This document shows, in pieces, positions 48,316 to 51,535 of a stretch of 51,535 bases of DNA. This DNA comes from Oscillospiraceae bacterium. GTDB lineage: Bacteria; Bacillota; Clostridia; Oscillospirales; CAG-272. The translations under genes were made by a program, and so were the position numbers. The stretch lies in contig SVSX01000009.1 in the NCBI GenBank assembly GCA_015064085.1, positions 1 through 51,535 of the forward strand, given 5' to 3'. The number at the start of each line of letters is the position of its first letter. Position 1 is the first letter of the stretch. Under the pieces are notes generated by a model. That model ran no database searches and was not told the DNA's origin. It was given only the letters and a program-made list of their open reading frames with translations.

Positions 48316-51300
48316 ATGGCTATTACAAGAAAAAAGATGTCCATGGATGGTAACACAGCTGCCGCGCACGTGTCGTACGCGTTCACTGAGGTTGCCGCAA
48401 TTTACCCCATAACGCCCTCGTCCGTAATGGCGGAGCTTACCGATGCTTGGTCCGCTAACGGTCTTAAGAACATTATGGGTGAAAATGTTAAGGTTATGGA
48501 GATGCAGTCCGAGGCTGGTGCCGCTGGTACAGTTCACGGCTCTCTCGCAGCAGGTGCGCTCACAACGACGTACACGGCTTCTCAGGGTCTTCTCCTGATG
48601 ATCCCGAATATGTACAAGATCGCAGGTGAGCTTCTTCCTTGCGTAATTCACGTTTCCGCTCGTTGCGTAGCTTCTCACGCGCTCAATATCTTCGGTGATC
48701 ACTCCGACGTATATGCGTGCCGTCAGACAGGCTTTGCTATGCTTGCTGAGTCCAACGCTCAGGAGGTTATGGACCTCGGTGCTGTTGCTCACCTCGCAAC
48801 CATCAAGGGAAGAGTTCCTTTTGTTAACTTCTTCGACGGATTCCGTACATCTCACGAGATCCAGAAGATCGAGACATGGGACTACGACGACCTCAAGGAA
48901 ATGGTCGATATGGACGCGGTTGCTGAGTTCCGCGCTCGCGCTCTTAACCCCGAACACCCCGTTCTTCGCGGCTCTGCTGAAAACGGAGATATCTTCTTCC
49001 AGCACAGAGAGGCTTGCAACCGTTACTATGACGCTCTTCCCGCAATCGTTGAGGAGTACATGGATAAGGTCAACGAGAAGATCGGAACAGATTATAAGCT
49101 CTTCAACTACTACGGTGCTCCCGATGCAGACAGAGTTATCATCGCAATGGGCTCTATCTGCGACGTTACCGAGGAAGTTATCGACTACCTCCTTGCTAAG
49201 GGCGAGAAGGTCGGTCTTATCAAGGTTCGCCTTTACAGACCTTTCGTTGCTGAGAAGCTCATTGAGGCTATTCCCGCAACCGCAAAGAAGATCGCTGTTC
49301 TTGACAGAACAAAAGAGCCCGGCTCTCTCGGTGAGCCCCTCTACCTCGACGTTGTTACCTCCCTCGCACAGGGCGGCGTAAGCGCAACGGTAGTTGGCGG
49401 ACGTTACGGTCTCGGCTCGAAGGATACTCCTCCTTCCTCCATTTTCGCTATCTACGACGAGCTCACAAAGGACGCTCCCAAGAACGGCTTTACTATCGGT
49501 ATCGTAGACGACGTTACAGGCAAGTCTCTTGATGAGAAGCCCGCTCCCGACACAGCAGCTGCGGGAACTATCGCTTGTAAGTTCTGGGGTCTCGGCGGCG
49601 ACGGAACTGTTGGCGCAAACAAGAACTCCATCAAGATCATCGGCGACCACACCGACAAGTATATTCAGGCATACTTCCAGTATGACTCCAAGAAGACCTC
49701 GGGTATCACCATCTCCCACCTCCGCTTCGGTGATAACCCCATCAAGTCTCCTTACTACATCAACAAGGCTGACTTCGTTGCTTGCCACAACTCCGCGTAC
49801 CTCAAGAAGTACGATATGATAAGCGATGTTAAGCCCGGCGGAACATTCCTCCTTGACTGCGCTTGGAGCGTAGAGGAGCTCGATGCAAAGCTCCCCGAGA
49901 AGGTAAAGGGATATATCGCTAACAACAATATCAAGTTCATCATTATCGACGCTACCACCATCGCTACAAAGCAGATCGGTAACGCAAAGGTTAAGAACAC
50001 AGTTCTTCAGTCCGCATTCTTCTCTCTCGCTAACATTCTTCCCAAGGATGAGGCTATTGAGTATATGAAGAAGGCTGCATACAAGTCCTACATAAAGAAG
50101 GGACAGGCAATAGTTGACCTTAACTATGCCGCTATCGACGCAGGTGCTGACGCTTACGTTGAGGTGAAAGTTCCCGAGGCTTGGAAGAACGCAGGTGTCG
50201 ACGCGCCCAAGGCTGCATTTGAGAGCCCCCGCGCTGACCTCACAAAGTTCGTAAACAACGTTGTTGCTCCCACAAACGCAATGGCGGGCGATAAGCTTCC
50301 CGTTTCCGCGTTTGTTGAGTATGCTGACGGTACATTCCCTCAGGGCTCTACCGCTTCCGAGAAGCGCGGAGTTGCCGTATACGTTCCCTCGTGGAATCCC
50401 GAGGCTTGTATCCAGTGTAACAACTGTGCTTTCGTATGTCCTCACGCTTGTATCCGTCCCTTCGCTATGACAGAGGAGGAGGCTGCAAACGCTCCCGAGG
50501 CTACAAAGTTCTCCGCAAAGCCCGTTATCAAGACAAACTACAAGTTCACAATGTCTATATCTCCCGCTGACTGTATGGGATGTACTCTCTGCGTAAAGGC
50601 TTGTCCCGTAAACAACAACCCCAAGATGGGTACAGCTATCGAGATGGTTCCCGCCGCAACACAGGCAGACCAGCAGGCTCCTTGGGATTACGCTGTTGCT
50701 AACGTATCCGAGAAGAAGGAGCTCATCAACACAACTGTTAAGGGATCGCAGTTCAAGCAGCCTCTGCTTGAGTTCTCGGGATCTTGCGCAGGATGTGCTG
50801 AGACCTCTTACGCTCGTCTTATCACACAGCTCTTCGGTGAGTCTATGTATATCTCCAACGCAACAGGATGCTCCTCCATTTGGGGTGGCTCCGCACCTGC
50901 AACACCTTACACTGTAAACCGCGAGAGCGGACGCGGTCCTGCTTGGGCTAACTCCCTCTTCGAGGATAACGCTGAGCACGGTCTCGGAATCCACCTCGGA
51001 CAGAAGACCATTCGCGAGAAGCTTATCCGCAAGGTAACAGAGATGGCTGCTTCCGACAAGGCTTCCGACGAGTTCAAGGCTGCTGTTGACGCATACCTTG
51101 CAACTAAGGATAGCTCCAAGGCTAACATTGAGCCCACAAAGGCTCTTATCGCAGAGCTCGAGAAGGCTGCGGCTGCAGGTTGTCCCACAGCTCCCGCTAT
51201 CCTTGCTGAGAAGGATTACCTCGGCAAGAAGTCCACATGGATCTTCGGTGGAGACGGTTGGGCATACGATATCGGATTTGGCGGTCTCGACCACGTTCTG

Positions 51301-51535
51301 GCTTCCGGTGAGGACGTAAACATTATGGTATTCGATACCGAGGTTTACTCCAACACAGGTGGACAGGCGTCCAAGGCTTCCAACATCGGTCAGGTCGCTC
51401 AGTTCGCGGCAGCAGGTAAGGCAATCGGCAAGAAGAACCTTGCAGAGATCGCTATGTCCTACGGCTACGTATACGTTGCACAGGTTGCAATGGGCGCTGA
51501 TATGAACCAGCTCCTCAAGGCTCTCACAGAGGCTG
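48316..51535 (+). CDS. nifJ: Pyruvate:ferredoxin (flavodoxin) oxidoreductase, C-terminus cut by window
   Basis: 1073 residues are visible of about 1170-1180 expected; the frame runs off the right edge. It oxidises pyruvate to acetyl-CoA and CO2 with ferredoxin as acceptor, the central step of clostridial fermentation. Seen: N-terminal domain I AAIYPITPSSVMAEL and TASQGLLLM, domain II-III VIIAMGSICDVTEEVID and KVGLIKVRLYRPF, the 2[4Fe-4S] ferredoxin insert CIQCNNCAFVCP and CMGCTLCVKACP, SCAGCAETSYARL with further cluster cysteines, and the thiamine-diphosphate site IFGGDGWAYDIGFGGLDHV and DTEVYSNTGGQASK. Start 48316 has GGAGGAA upstream. Codon use is strongly biased to C-ending codons, typical of a highly expressed gene. 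Confidence 0.97.
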   Translation, partial: MAITRKKMSMDGNTAAAHVSYAFTEVAAIYPITPSSVMAELTDAWSANGLKNIMGENVKVMEMQSEAGAAGTVHGSLAAGALTTTYTASQGLLLMIPNMYKIAGELLPCVIHVSARCVASHALNIFGDHSDVYACRQTGFAMLAESNAQEVMDLGAVAHLATIKGRVPFVNFFDGFRTSHEIQKIETWDYDDLKEMVDMDAVAEFRARALNPEHPVLRGSAENGDIFFQHREACNRYYDALPAIVEEYMDKVNEKIGTDYKLFNYYGAPDADRVIIAMGSICDVTEEVIDYLLAKGEKVGLIKVRLYRPFVAEKLIEAIPATAKKIAVLDRTKEPGSLGEPLYLDVVTSLAQGGVSATVVGGRYGLGSKDTPPSSIFAIYDELTKDAPKNGFTIGIVDDVTGKSLDEKPAPDTAAAGTIACKFWGLGGDGTVGANKNSIKIIGDHTDKYIQAYFQYDSKKTSGITISHLRFGDNPIKSPYYINKADFVACHNSAYLKKYDMISDVKPGGTFLLDCAWSVEELDAKLPEKVKGYIANNNIKFIIIDATTIATKQIGNAKVKNTVLQSAFFSLANILPKDEAIEYMKKAAYKSYIKKGQAIVDLNYAAIDAGADAYVEVKVPEAWKNAGVDAPKAAFESPRADLTKFVNNVVAPTNAMAGDKLPVSAFVEYADGTFPQGSTASEKRGVAVYVPSWNPEACIQCNNCAFVCPHACIRPFAMTEEEAANAPEATKFSAKPVIKTNYKFTMSISPADCMGCTLCVKACPVNNNPKMGTAIEMVPAATQADQQAPWDYAVANVSEKKELINTTVKGSQFKQPLLEFSGSCAGCAETSYARLITQLFGESMYISNATGCSSIWGGSAPATPYTVNRESGRGPAWANSLFEDNAEHGLGIHLGQKTIREKLIRKVTEMAASDKASDEFKAAVDAYLATKDSSKANIEPTKALIAELEKAAAAGCPTAPAILAEKDYLGKKSTWIFGGDGWAYDIGFGGLDHVLASGEDVNIMVFDTEVYSNTGGQASKASNIGQVAQFAAAGKAIGKKNLAEIAMSYGYVYVAQVAMGADMNQLLKALTEA

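Noticed and set aside
48289..51294. A 1001-codon open frame on the minus strand.
   Set aside because: It lies fully antisense to pyruvate:ferredoxin oxidoreductase, whose motifs are unmistakable. The open antisense frame comes from the strong codon bias of that gene; its translation is a low-complexity Leu/Ser/Val/Cys string without motifs.

Overview
The window looks like a chromosome segment of an anaerobic, spore-forming member of the Clostridia, probably a gut lineage. The evidence is a dgt-dnaG-rpoD replication/transcription block, germination and spore genes (spoVAD, spoVAE, a SleB-type hydrolase), pyruvate:ferredoxin oxidoreductase, a 2-hydroxyacyl-CoA dehydratase-type activase, RNase J, strong AGGAGG-type ribosome binding sites and consensus TTGACA/TATAAT promoters. 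Taxonomy below class is not supported by what I can see. Most of the window is ordinary chromosome. The accessory part is a RiPP (ribosomally made, post-translationally modified peptide) locus at about 13.6-22.7 kb, with a repeat-rich patch at about 45.5-46.6 kb.

Layout. 1-4.4 kb (minus): a heterodimeric ABC exporter pair and a truncated CoA-enzyme activase. 4.6-7.4 kb (plus): a 936-residue membrane protein with a CvpA-like N-terminus, followed by a nested palindromic intergenic element. 7.8-10.0 kb (minus): a DUF1538 membrane protein and a protein made of two PII-like modules. 10.2-11.1 kb: D-amino acid aminotransferase. 11.2-13.5 kb: an exopolysaccharide control operon (Wzz-like modulator, BY-kinase with a KYG-repeat tail, PHP-family phosphatase).

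13.6-22.7 kb (minus) is the RiPP operon. In transcription order it encodes a short HlyD-like adaptor, a C39 peptidase-ABC transporter, a second ABC transporter of the NHLM type, five different Nif11-leader precursors with long cysteine-rich cores, one radical SAM/SPASM maturase, and a membrane-anchored protein of unknown function. Inferred working: the maturase modifies the cores, the C39 domain cuts after the Gly-Gly motif, and the ABC/HlyD-like complex exports the products. The cores share conserved Cys/Trp/His flanks around a middle of variable sequence and length.

23.3-28.2 kb (minus): a zinc-ribbon protein, a PrsA/SurA-like extracytoplasmic protein, RNase J and a small membrane protein. 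28.4-36.4 kb (mostly plus): an AbrB-type regulator with a zinc knuckle, a TIM-barrel isomerase, a hydrolase, a sugar transferase, several unknown proteins, pyridoxamine kinase, an RNHCP protein and dgt. 36.4-39.4 kb: dnaG and rpoD. 39.6-43.9 kb: a large solute-binding-type lipoprotein, a HAD phosphatase, an SH3 lipoprotein and uridine phosphorylase. 44.1-48.1 kb: spoVAD-spoVAE, a membrane protein, heptanucleotide repeat tracts, a tRNA-like remnant, tRNA-Arg(CCG), a small membrane/coiled-coil protein and a SleB-type hydrolase. 48.3 kb to the end: pyruvate:ferredoxin oxidoreductase, cut by the window edge.

All assignments come from reading motifs, spacing and context by eye. No database search was run.
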